7,619 nt of DNA from assembly GCA_002692605.1 (NCBI GenBank), contig NZLE01000086.1, positions 1 through 7,619 on the forward strand, in the 5' to 3' direction. The position numbers and the translations under genes are program-made. This DNA comes from Opitutia bacterium. GTDB lineage: Bacteria; Verrucomicrobiota; Verrucomicrobiia; Opitutales; Seribacteraceae. Shown piece by piece: positions 1-6,596 of the stretch; the stretch's first letter is position 1; each line of letters begins with the position of its first letter. The notes under the pieces were generated by a model. That model did not search any database. It had not been told where the DNA came from and saw only the letters and a program-made list of their open reading frames with translations.

Positions 1-167
1 ATTCCCACACCGAACAAACCCACGAAAGTTACGCCCAGAACTTTTTTGGCCATATTGCCCTCCAAGAACTTCGGTTGCTTCTCCATGGAACCGACCATCA
101 CGATCGCAAAGACCACAAGGGCGAAAACAGGCATGGTAATCATGAACCAATCGAACTCAGAACTCAT
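1..167 (-). CDS. Unrecognised membrane protein, N-terminal part (runs off left edge)
   Basis: Reading the minus strand from the ATG at 167-165 gives 55 open residues to the window edge. The start reads MSSEFDWFMITMP. Residues 7-27 form a strongly hydrophobic, membrane-spanning stretch. A polar, lysine-rich loop follows (about 28-42, containing MEKQPKF and NMAKK), and a second hydrophobic stretch begins near residue 44. This suggests a small or multi-pass inner-membrane protein. I do not recognise the family and the C-terminal part is missing. There is no Shine-Dalgarno sequence before the ATG. A sigma-70-like -35/-10 pair ends only 7 nt upstream, which fits a leaderless transcript and supports this start. 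An in-frame GTG at 176-174 would overlap the proposed -10. The gene is transcribed away from the glycan operon. The alternative is that this is a chance open frame; the clean hydrophobic pattern and the promoter argue against that. Confidence 0.6.
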   Translation of the reverse strand, partial: MSSEFDWFMITMPVFALVVFAIVMVGSMEKQPKFLEGNMAKKVLGVTFVGLFGVG

Positions 168-174
168 GACCGAC

Positions 175-202
175 ACAATAAACGTGAAGTCTTCCAAGTC
201 AA
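175..202 (-). promoter_or_regulatory. Putative sigma-70-type promoter of the leftward gene (leaderless)
   Basis: On the minus strand, TTGACT (202-197) matches the -35 consensus at 5 of 6 positions. It is followed by a 16-nt spacer and TATTGT (180-175), a 4 of 6 match to the -10 consensus. The -10 ends 7 nt before the ATG at 167, so transcription would begin at or next to the start codon and the mRNA would be leaderless. This is a motif match only. Confidence 0.4.
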
Positions 203-230
203 GGAAGCGATGGCTCGGTAGGGGCTTTCT

Positions 231-257
231 TTTCAAAAAATGATCATCCTTTTGAAA
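231..257. repeat. AT-rich inverted repeat in the divergent intergenic region (possible operator)
   Basis: TTTCAAAA at 231-238 is repeated as its perfect reverse complement, TTTTGAAA, at 250-257, with an 11-nt spacer. The spacer holds a separate 8-bp palindrome, ATGATCAT, at 240-247. The element lies 43-69 nt upstream of the rightward operon's first start codon and 64-90 nt upstream of the leftward gene's start, where a regulator controlling one or both units would be expected to bind. The right arm contains TTGAAA, a fair -35 match for the rightward operon, but no good -10 sits at the right distance. It is not a terminator: the stem has few G-C pairs and no U-tract follows. The AT-rich composition makes a chance match possible. 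Confidence 0.35.
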
Positions 258-299
258 TTCGGGTTGTCTTTGCGGATGCATTCTGAATTTTGCTGATAG

Positions 300-695
300 A
301 TGCGCCACCTAAACTTTCCTCTTCTTGGTTTCTCATTTGTCTGGCTTGTGCTAAGCTTCGGGATGCCTTGTTCAACCCATGCAAACGATTCCGCGGAACC
401 CATCCGACACGTCGTGTGCTTCAAATTCAAAAAGGAAGCCAAAACGGAAGAGATCCAAAAAGTGGAAAAGGCCTTCTCCGCCCTCAAGGATAAGATTGAC
501 GGAATTCTCTCCCTGGAGTGGGGAAAGAACAATAGCCCCGAAGGGCTGAACAAGGAATTCACTCATTGCTTCATCGTGACCTTCGAAAACGCCAAGGCCC
601 GTGAAGTGTATCTCCCCCACCCCGACCACAAGGCATTCGTGGCCATCCTCAAACCCATTCTCGATGACGTCTTCGTGATCGATTTCACTCCCTGA
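300..695 (+). CDS. Secreted Dabb-family (stress-responsive A/B barrel domain) protein
   Basis: This 131-residue protein opens with a signal sequence (residues 1-28; charged MRH start, hydrophobic core 6-22, likely cleavage after THA at 26-28). The rest, about 36-131, matches the Dabb ferredoxin-like domain. It starts with the strand IRHVVCFKFK and continues with a helix rich in Lys and Glu, a GILSLEWG strand, a strand around HCFIVTFEN, the characteristic YLPHPDHKAF segment and a final strand ending FVIDFTP. Dabb proteins form dimeric alpha+beta barrels; a few, such as plant olivetolic acid cyclase, are enzymes, but most bacterial ones have no known role. Here the protein would act outside the cytoplasm. 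It is the first gene of a tight operon with an esterase and two sulfatases, suggesting a part in glycan breakdown, but that is inference. No Shine-Dalgarno precedes ATG 300; the start is chosen because it supplies the complete signal peptide. Confidence 0.85.
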   Translation: MRHLNFPLLGFSFVWLVLSFGMPCSTHANDSAEPIRHVVCFKFKKEAKTEEIQKVEKAFSALKDKIDGILSLEWGKNNSPEGLNKEFTHCFIVTFENAKAREVYLPHPDHKAFVAILKPILDDVFVIDFTP

Positions 696-709
696 ACCGT
701 AAAAGCCTC

Positions 710-2281
710 ATGAAACTCAAATCCCTCCTTCCTCTTCTTCTAATCCACGCTTTGGTCTCCTCTTCACTTTGGGGAGACTTACGAACCCCAGCGGTCATCG
801 GATCGAACATGGTCCTACAGCAAAACCATCGCAATCCCATCTGGGGTTGGGGAAACCCGGGCGAAACCGTACGGGTCTCGATCGGAGAACAAATGCATCA
901 GGCCAAGGCCGATGAAAAAGGATATTGGAAAGTCACGCTAAACCCGATGAAAGCTTCCTCTTCCCCCATGGTCATGACCATCCGGGGGAGTACGGACTTG
1001 AAATACGACAACGTTCTGGTAGGCGAAGTCTGGCTATGCTCGGGACAATCCAACATGGGGTGGGCGCTCGGAAACAGCGATGATGCGGATCTTGAGATCA
1101 TGACCGCCCACTACCCCAATCTTCGTCTGATCAGCGTTCCTCAATTGGGCACCCAGGAGGCCCAAATCAATTTTAACGGACAATGGGACGCCACCACTCC
1201 GGAAATCGCCAAAAACTTTTCAGCGGTGGGTTATCTCTTCGGTCGCCGCTTGCATTTGGCTTTGGGTGTTCCCGTCGGTTTGATCGACAATGCCTGGGGA
1301 GGGTCCGCATGCGAAGCGTGGATTCCGCGGGACCGGCTGAACCGGCTAGACGTGGCAAAGCCCTACATGGACCAATGGAGGGAAACCGAAAAAACATTCG
1401 ATTACGACAAGCTTCTCCTAAGTTACGAAGAAAAACTCAAGAAGTGGCAGGAAAAGGCCCAAGCCGCCCGCAAGGAGGGAAAAGCCCAACCCGGGGGACG
1501 CCCCCGTCCTCCCCGGAACCAAATGACCGGCCAGCATCGACCCGCAAACCTCTACAATGGGGTGCTCAATCCGATTATCGGCTACGGAATAAAAGGCGCG
1601 ATTTGGTACCAAGGGGAAAGCAACGGAAGGCGCGGACACGCGTACCGGGAGGTTTTCCCCCTCATGATTCAATCCTGGAGAGACGCCTGGAAACAGGGTG
1701 ACTTCAGCTTTTATTGGGTGCAGTTGGCGGATTTTATGAACGAGGTTCCCGAACCGCCGACCGAACAAACCTGGCCCGAATTGCGGGAAGCGCAGACTTT
1801 GACTCTCGATAAGCTCAAGAACGTCGGGGAAGCGGTGATCATCGACGTGGGCGAAGGCAGGGACATCCATCCGCGCAACAAGCAAATGGTAGCCAACCGC
1901 CTGGTCCGCAATGCGCTGGCCAGGGACTATGGAATCGACCTACCCCACCAAAGCCCCCGCTACCAGTCCATGGTAACCAAGGGAAATAAAATCATTCTCA
2001 GCTTCCGGCACGTAGGACAGGGCCTGTATACCTTTGACGTACGGGAACCGGTGGGATTTGCGATTTGCGGGGAGGACCGGAAATTCGTCTGGGCTCAGGC
2101 CAGACTGCTCGGCAAGGACAAGGTCGAAGTCTGGGCGGATGGCGTCGAAAAACCGGTTGCCGCACGCTATGCTTGGGCGGACAATCCCGTTTGCAACCTA
2201 TATCGCAAAGACGGGTCGGTTACCCTGCCGGTCACTCCCTTCCGCACCGATGACTTTCCCATGATCACCAAGGGAATGTGA
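710..2281 (+). CDS. Exported sialate O-acetylesterase-like SGNH carbohydrate esterase (DUF303/SASA family)
   Basis: The 523-residue protein carries a signal peptide (about 1-22, MKLKS start), an N-terminal beta-sandwich region (about 25-100) and an SGNH-type hydrolase core. The nucleophile block CSGQSNM lies at 110-116 with Ser114 as the likely nucleophile. NAWGGS follows at 194-199, WYQGESN at 299-305, and the Asp-X-His block at D385/H387, so the catalytic set looks intact. Residues 231-270 form a charged, then Pro/Gly/Arg-rich insertion between the core blocks, as is common in PVC-group homologues. The conserved tail WADNPVCNLY followed by PFRTDDFP indicates a full-length protein. The founding members remove O-acetyl groups from sialic acid; bacterial relatives in glycan operons deacetylate other polysaccharides, which is more likely beside sulfatases. 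It starts 14 nt after the Dabb stop, without an evident Shine-Dalgarno. The exact substrate cannot be read from the sequence. Confidence 0.9.
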   Translation: MKLKSLLPLLLIHALVSSSLWGDLRTPAVIGSNMVLQQNHRNPIWGWGNPGETVRVSIGEQMHQAKADEKGYWKVTLNPMKASSSPMVMTIRGSTDLKYDNVLVGEVWLCSGQSNMGWALGNSDDADLEIMTAHYPNLRLISVPQLGTQEAQINFNGQWDATTPEIAKNFSAVGYLFGRRLHLALGVPVGLIDNAWGGSACEAWIPRDRLNRLDVAKPYMDQWRETEKTFDYDKLLLSYEEKLKKWQEKAQAARKEGKAQPGGRPRPPRNQMTGQHRPANLYNGVLNPIIGYGIKGAIWYQGESNGRRGHAYREVFPLMIQSWRDAWKQGDFSFYWVQLADFMNEVPEPPTEQTWPELREAQTLTLDKLKNVGEAVIIDVGEGRDIHPRNKQMVANRLVRNALARDYGIDLPHQSPRYQSMVTKGNKIILSFRHVGQGLYTFDVREPVGFAICGEDRKFVWAQARLLGKDKVEVWADGVEKPVAARYAWADNPVCNLYRKDGSVTLPVTPFRTDDFPMITKGM

Positions 2282-3315
2282 ATGGCCGAGCCCCCTGCAA
2301 CCTGATGACCCCACTAGCCCTGCCCTTGGCGATTCTCCTCCCATTCGGAATCGCCGCGAAACCTCAACTCGTGGAGGTCCTTGGCCCTGCTAGCGGCCTG
2401 AACAGTCCCTTCGGGGTCGCTTTCGATGACCAGGGCAATGCCTTCGTGGCCGAGTACGAGGGCGGACGCATCCTCAAACTCGATCACAGCGGTAAGCTCC
2501 GTACCCTCTCAGGGAACGGAGCCAAAGGCTATGCGGGAGACGGCCTGAACGCGGAACACGGGGTGTTTCATAGCATGCACAACGTGGCATGGGCTTCAGA
2601 TCATATGCTTTTCGTATCCGACACCCACAATAACTTGGTCCGTAGAATCGACGGAAGCACCAACCGCCTATCCACCCTTTCCGGAGTTCCCGGACAAAAG
2701 GGATTTTCCGGAGACGGGGGGCCTGCTAAGAAGGCAAAATTGGATACTCCGATTTCCATCAGCCTGACTCCTGATGAGAAAACCCTTCTGATCGCGGACA
2801 TCCGGAACCGTCGCATTCGGGCGGTCGATCTTTCGTCGGGAATCATTCGCACGGTCGCGGGTAACGGAATCAAGGGGAAACCGATCGATGGCAAACCGGC
2901 CCTCGGGCAACCCCTGATGGATCCGAGAGCCTCCGTGATGGATGATGCGGGAAACCTCTACGTTCTCGAACGGAATGGCCACGCCTTGCGTGTGGTCCGT
3001 CCGAACGGAAAGATTTACACTCTGGCCGGAACCGGGAAAAAGGGACGGAAGGACGGTCCTGCCATGCAAGCGACCTTCAACGGACCCAAGCACCTATGCT
3101 TCGACGCAAAGGGACGAATCATCATCGCCGATGACAACAACCATCTGATCCGCCTTTATGATCCGGAATCCAAATCCGTATCCACGATTCTCGGAGGTCA
3201 GGCCATGCCCAAGGCCGTCCTCGACCGCCCCCATGGAGTGGCTCTTGGCCCGGACGGGAGCCTTTGGGTCTGCGACAGTGGGAACGACCGAATTCTAAAA
3301 CTAAGGAATTACTAA
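2278..3315 (+). CDS. Exported NHL-repeat six-bladed beta-propeller protein
   Basis: The protein has 345 residues if it starts at GTG 2278, which overlaps the esterase stop by 4 nt (GTGA), or 336 from the in-frame ATG at 2305. Both give a hydrophobic signal sequence (LALPLAILLPFGIAA, 13-27 in the longer form). Only the GTG form has a positive charge (Arg4) ahead of the hydrophobic core, so I keep it. Six NHL-like blades follow at about 44-70, 99-125, 158-184, 215-243, 270-297 and 317-344. Each has a hydrophobic-D-x-x-G-hydrophobic-hydrophobic-V/A-D/E core. Typical inter-blade glycine loops are present (GNGAKGYAGDG and GFSGDGG). NHL propellers bind proteins, glycans or small molecules, and related propellers include lactonases and lyases. 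No catalytic signature is clear here. Its place between an esterase and a sulfatase suggests a glycan-binding or unrecognised enzymatic role in the same pathway. Confidence 0.85.
   Translation: MNGRAPCNLMTPLALPLAILLPFGIAAKPQLVEVLGPASGLNSPFGVAFDDQGNAFVAEYEGGRILKLDHSGKLRTLSGNGAKGYAGDGLNAEHGVFHSMHNVAWASDHMLFVSDTHNNLVRRIDGSTNRLSTLSGVPGQKGFSGDGGPAKKAKLDTPISISLTPDEKTLLIADIRNRRIRAVDLSSGIIRTVAGNGIKGKPIDGKPALGQPLMDPRASVMDDAGNLYVLERNGHALRVVRPNGKIYTLAGTGKKGRKDGPAMQATFNGPKHLCFDAKGRIIIADDNNHLIRLYDPESKSVSTILGGQAMPKAVLDRPHGVALGPDGSLWVCDSGNDRILKLRNY
3303..3307 (+). promoter_or_regulatory. Shine-Dalgarno site of the first sulfatase
   Basis: AAGGA lies at the end of the NHL gene, 10 nt before ATG 3318. It supports that ATG over an upstream in-frame start at 3264, which would put 18 polar residues ahead of the signal peptide. 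It is the clearest ribosome binding site in the operon. Confidence 0.5.
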
Positions 3316-3317
3316 CT

Positions 3318-5174
3318 ATGAATACGATAACCAAAACCCTGATCCTCCTCACTTGCGGAGCATCCCTTGCTTATGCCGCCGACTTGCCCAACGTTCTCTG
3401 GATTACCAGTGAGGACAATGGCCCTCATCTCGGATGCTACGGGGATGACTACGCCACCACGCCCAACCTCGATGCGCTCGCTGAAAAGGGCATGATTTAC
3501 ACCCGTGCCATCTCCAACGCTCCGGTTTGCGCTCCTGCCCGGACCACCATCATTTCCGGACTGTATCCGCCCTCAACCGGCTCCGAACACATGCGCAGCA
3601 TGACCCGCCTGCCGGCCGATTTCAAGATGTACCCCGCCTACCTCCGTGAACTCGGATACTACTGCACCAACAATTCGAAGGAAGATTACAACCTCATGAA
3701 AGAGGGTGAAGTCTGGCACGAAAGCGGAAGGAACGGGCATTGGAGAAACCGCCCCAAGGGAAGTCCCTTCTTCGCCATCTTCAACTTCACCATCTCTCAC
3801 GAGAGCAAGATCCGCAAGCGCCCCCACCAGCAGGTCCATGATCCCGCCAAGGTACGCGTTCCCGCCTATCACCCCGATCATCCCGAAGTGCGCAAGGATT
3901 GGGCCCAGTACTACGACATGATCACGGAAATGGATAAGATGGTGGGAGACAAACTCAAGGAATTGAAGGACGATGGCCTCGAAGAAGACACCATCGTTTT
4001 CTATTTCGGAGATCATGGTTCGGGGATGCCCAGAAACAAACGTTGGCCTTTCTTTTCGGGCTTGAACGTACCCCTGATCGTGCATTTGCCGGAAAAATGG
4101 AAACATCTGGCTTCCCCCGACTTCAAGGTTGGCGGGAGCAGTGACCGACGAGTCGGGTTCATCGACCTCGCCCCCACCCTCCTTAGCCTTGCCGGTCAAA
4201 AGCCACCGTCTCACCTTCAGGGGCACGCTTTTCTAGGGAAATACCAGGCTCCGCCTCAGGAATACGGTTATGGATTTCGGGGAAGAATGGACGAGCGCTA
4301 TGACATGGTTCGTTCCGTCGTTGGGAAACGATACGTCTACGTCCGAAATTACATGCCCCACAAACTCTATGGTCAGCACGTGGGCTACATGTTCGTCACC
4401 ACCACCACGCAGGTGTGGAAGCGACTCTTTGACGAAGGCAAACTCAACGAGGCCCAAAGTCACTTTTGGAAGACCAAACCCCCGGAGGAACTCTATGATC
4501 TCGATAACGATCCCGATGAAGTCAACAACCTGGCAAAATCCAAGGATCATGCGGAGGTTTTGAAAAAGATGCGGCTGGCTCACGTCAATCATCTGAAAAA
4601 TATCATCGACGTTGGGTTTCTTCCCGAAGGAGAGATTCACGAACGCTCCGAGGGAACCACACCTTATGAAATGGCCCGTTCCGGGAAGTATCCCTTTCAA
4701 CGCATCATGCTTGCCGCAGACATGGCATCCGGTCTTTCTCCCTGGGCGACAAAACCCCTGATCGGTTACCTGAAGGACAAGGACTCCGCCATTCGCTACT
4801 GGGGAGCCATGGGGCTTCTGATGAGAGGGAAACAAGGAGTCAAGGCAGGGGGCGGGGAATTGGAAAAAGCCCTGAAGGACAATTCGCCCTACGTACGCGT
4901 GGTGGCCGCCGAAGCCTTGGGCAAATACGGGTCCGAGAAACAAATCAAAATGGCCGTGAAAACTTTGGGAAAGACCGCGGACCCCCTTGAGAACGGTTGC
5001 TTCCCATCCATGCTCGCGATGAATGCGATCGATCATCTGGACGACAAGGCCAAGTCTTTGCTATCCAAGATACAATCCATGCCCCGCACCCCGACCGGAG
5101 TCGACAAGCGTTTTCAGGGCTACGTCGGCCGCTTGGTCGAAACCACCGTCAGGGAACTTGAAGGCGCCAACTAA
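3318..5174 (+). CDS. Exported formylglycine-type sulfatase, heparan N-sulfatase-like, with C-terminal HEAT-like repeats
   Basis: The protein has 618 residues. A signal peptide covers 1-20 (cleavage after AYA). The alkaline-phosphatase-fold sulfatase domain spans about 22-405. It contains the metal-binding segment SEDNG (E32, D33), the maturation motif CAPAR at 71-75 (Cys71 becomes formylglycine), SHE at 160-162, GDHG around D232/H233, and a downstream Lys241. The LYDLDNDPDEV segment at about 392-402 marks the end of the catalytic part. Residues about 464-590 look like HEAT-type helical repeats (YLKDKDSAIRYWGAMGLL, then a unit with YVRVVAAEALGKYG), which basic sulfatases lack. The WITSEDNGPH and HMRS segments resemble SGSH-like sulfatases widespread in PVC bacteria, so N- or O-desulfation of an amino sugar or other glycan is plausible but unproven. 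It starts 2 nt after the NHL stop. Activation needs a formylglycine-generating enzyme, not encoded here. Confidence 0.9.
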   Translation: MNTITKTLILLTCGASLAYAADLPNVLWITSEDNGPHLGCYGDDYATTPNLDALAEKGMIYTRAISNAPVCAPARTTIISGLYPPSTGSEHMRSMTRLPADFKMYPAYLRELGYYCTNNSKEDYNLMKEGEVWHESGRNGHWRNRPKGSPFFAIFNFTISHESKIRKRPHQQVHDPAKVRVPAYHPDHPEVRKDWAQYYDMITEMDKMVGDKLKELKDDGLEEDTIVFYFGDHGSGMPRNKRWPFFSGLNVPLIVHLPEKWKHLASPDFKVGGSSDRRVGFIDLAPTLLSLAGQKPPSHLQGHAFLGKYQAPPQEYGYGFRGRMDERYDMVRSVVGKRYVYVRNYMPHKLYGQHVGYMFVTTTTQVWKRLFDEGKLNEAQSHFWKTKPPEELYDLDNDPDEVNNLAKSKDHAEVLKKMRLAHVNHLKNIIDVGFLPEGEIHERSEGTTPYEMARSGKYPFQRIMLAADMASGLSPWATKPLIGYLKDKDSAIRYWGAMGLLMRGKQGVKAGGGELEKALKDNSPYVRVVAAEALGKYGSEKQIKMAVKTLGKTADPLENGCFPSMLAMNAIDHLDDKAKSLLSKIQSMPRTPTGVDKRFQGYVGRLVETTVRELEGAN

Positions 5175-5175
5175 G

Positions 5176-6594
5176 ATGAGCAAGGCGTCCGGATTCATTT
5201 TCGCCTTCCTCCTTGCATGGGCTTGGGGCGTGAGCGGAAAGGCAAAACCAAACATGATATTCATTCTTGCCGATGACTTGGGCTATGGGGATCTCGGCTG
5301 TTATGGACAAAAGCTAATCAAGACGCCCCGTCTGGACGAAATGGCGGCGGAGGGTATGAGATTCACCCGCTTTTATTCGGGATCCACCGTATGCGCTCCG
5401 TCCCGAAGCGTGCTCATGACCGGACAACATATGGGACACACGCACGTTCGCGGAAATGCGGGAGGGGATATGACCCGCCAAAGCCTGAGGGACGAGGACC
5501 TGACGGTTGCCGAGAAATTGAAGGAAGCGGACTATGCCACCGCTCTGATCGGCAAGTGGGGGCTTGGAGAAGTTGGTCAGGAAGGTCATCCGCTCAGACA
5601 AGGCTTTGACTACCTCTACGGATACCTCAATCAGGTGCATGCCCACAATTTCTACCCCGAGTTTCTTTGGCGAAACCATCGGAAGCATGCCTTGTCCAAC
5701 GTGGTCCAGCGGGTTGAAAAGAGAAAATATGGTGGATTTGTGGGAGGAGCGGCCACCAAGCGGGTCGAGTACAGTCACGACCTTTTCGCCAACGAAGCGA
5801 TGTCTTGGATTAGAAAAAACAAAGGCAATCCCTTCTTTCTCTACCTTCCGCTAACCATTCCCCACGCCAACAACGAAGGCACTCGTTTGTTCGGAGATGG
5901 AGCGGAGGTACCCGGTTACGGAATCTATGAAAAGGAGGATTGGCCCAAGCAGGACAAGGGACAAGCCGCCATGATCACCCGGATGGACCGGGACGTGGGG
6001 CGCATTCTTGACCTGCTCGAAGAACTGAAGATCGATGAGAACACGCTGGTCATGTTCACTTCCGACAACGGTCCGCACAACGAGGCGGGACATAACCCCG
6101 AGCTCTTCAAACCCGCCGGTCCACTGAGGGGAATGAAGAGAACCTTGACCGAGGGAGGCATCCGCGTTCCCACCCTCGCGTGGTGGCCCAAAACCATCGA
6201 GAAGGCATCCGTGTGCGAACAGCCTTTTTATTTCGGAGACTTGATGAGCACGGCTTGCGAAATGGCAGAATTGGAGCAACCGCAGAACTCCGACAGCATT
6301 TCCCTTCTGCCCACTCTCACCGGAAACGCCAAGAGGCAAGACCGTCACGAATACCTATATTGGGAATTCTACGAACGCACCTTCCGGCAGGCCGTAATCC
6401 GGGAAAACTGGAAACTCATCCGTTCGGATATGGATGATGAACGGATCGAACTCTATGATCTGGACGAGGATATCCACGAGGACAGGAATCTGGCAAAGGA
6501 ACAACCCGCGCTCGTTCAAAGTCTTCTTGCCAAGATGGAGGAGGCTCACCGGCCTCACCCGAACTGGCCGACTCCCCGAACCAGAAAACCATAA
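5176..6594 (+). CDS. Exported arylsulfatase-type formylglycine sulfatase
   Basis: The protein has 472 residues from ATG 5176, one base after the previous stop. An in-frame extension to 5023 would lie inside the preceding gene and add 51 non-signal residues, so it is rejected. A weak GAAGG (5160-5164) sits 11 nt upstream. A signal peptide (about 1-21) is followed by the classical sulfatase core: ILADDLGYGDLGCYG at 30-44 with metal ligands D33/D34, CAPSR at 73-77 (Cys73 to formylglycine), GKWG with K127, IPH with H230, SDNGPH at 296-301 (D297, N298), and K321 in LRGMKR. The region around GHTHVRGN and the GYLNQVHAHNFYP stretch are typical of an arylsulfatase A-like subgroup common in marine polysaccharide degraders. 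The LYDLDEDIHEDRNLA tail (426-440) is intact. It differs clearly from the preceding sulfatase, implying a different sulfate position. The assignment to a SulfAtlas subfamily (possibly S1_16) is from memory and untested. Confidence 0.93.
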   Translation: MSKASGFIFAFLLAWAWGVSGKAKPNMIFILADDLGYGDLGCYGQKLIKTPRLDEMAAEGMRFTRFYSGSTVCAPSRSVLMTGQHMGHTHVRGNAGGDMTRQSLRDEDLTVAEKLKEADYATALIGKWGLGEVGQEGHPLRQGFDYLYGYLNQVHAHNFYPEFLWRNHRKHALSNVVQRVEKRKYGGFVGGAATKRVEYSHDLFANEAMSWIRKNKGNPFFLYLPLTIPHANNEGTRLFGDGAEVPGYGIYEKEDWPKQDKGQAAMITRMDRDVGRILDLLEELKIDENTLVMFTSDNGPHNEAGHNPELFKPAGPLRGMKRTLTEGGIRVPTLAWWPKTIEKASVCEQPFYFGDLMSTACEMAELEQPQNSDSISLLPTLTGNAKRQDRHEYLYWEFYERTFRQAVIRENWKLIRSDMDDERIELYDLDEDIHEDRNLAKEQPALVQSLLAKMEEAHRPHPNWPTPRTRKP

Positions 6595-6596
6595 GC

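Noticed and set aside
46..243. Plus-strand 65-residue open frame at the left edge
   Set aside because: It lies opposite the leftward membrane-protein gene and its promoter region, has no recognisable domain, and the minus-strand reading has a clear hydrophobic segment pattern.
264..300. Possible rightward sigma-70 promoter (TTGTCT or TTGAAA as -35) ahead of the Dabb gene
   Set aside because: No acceptable -10 hexamer lies at 16-18 nt from either -35 candidate, so I do not call the operon promoter.
233..562. Minus-strand 109-residue frame
   Set aside because: It overlaps the Dabb gene on the opposite strand and shows no family resemblance; it is a shadow frame.
1400..1519. Charged, proline-rich stretch in the esterase, considered as a fusion junction or frameshift
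   Set aside because: The frame is continuous and the conserved blocks on both sides are in order; such an insertion is common in homologues from related bacteria.
3573..5036. Two long minus-strand frames (217 and 267 residues) opposite the first sulfatase
   Set aside because: The plus strand encodes a complete sulfatase with all its motifs. The antisense frames arise from codon bias and have no recognisable domain.
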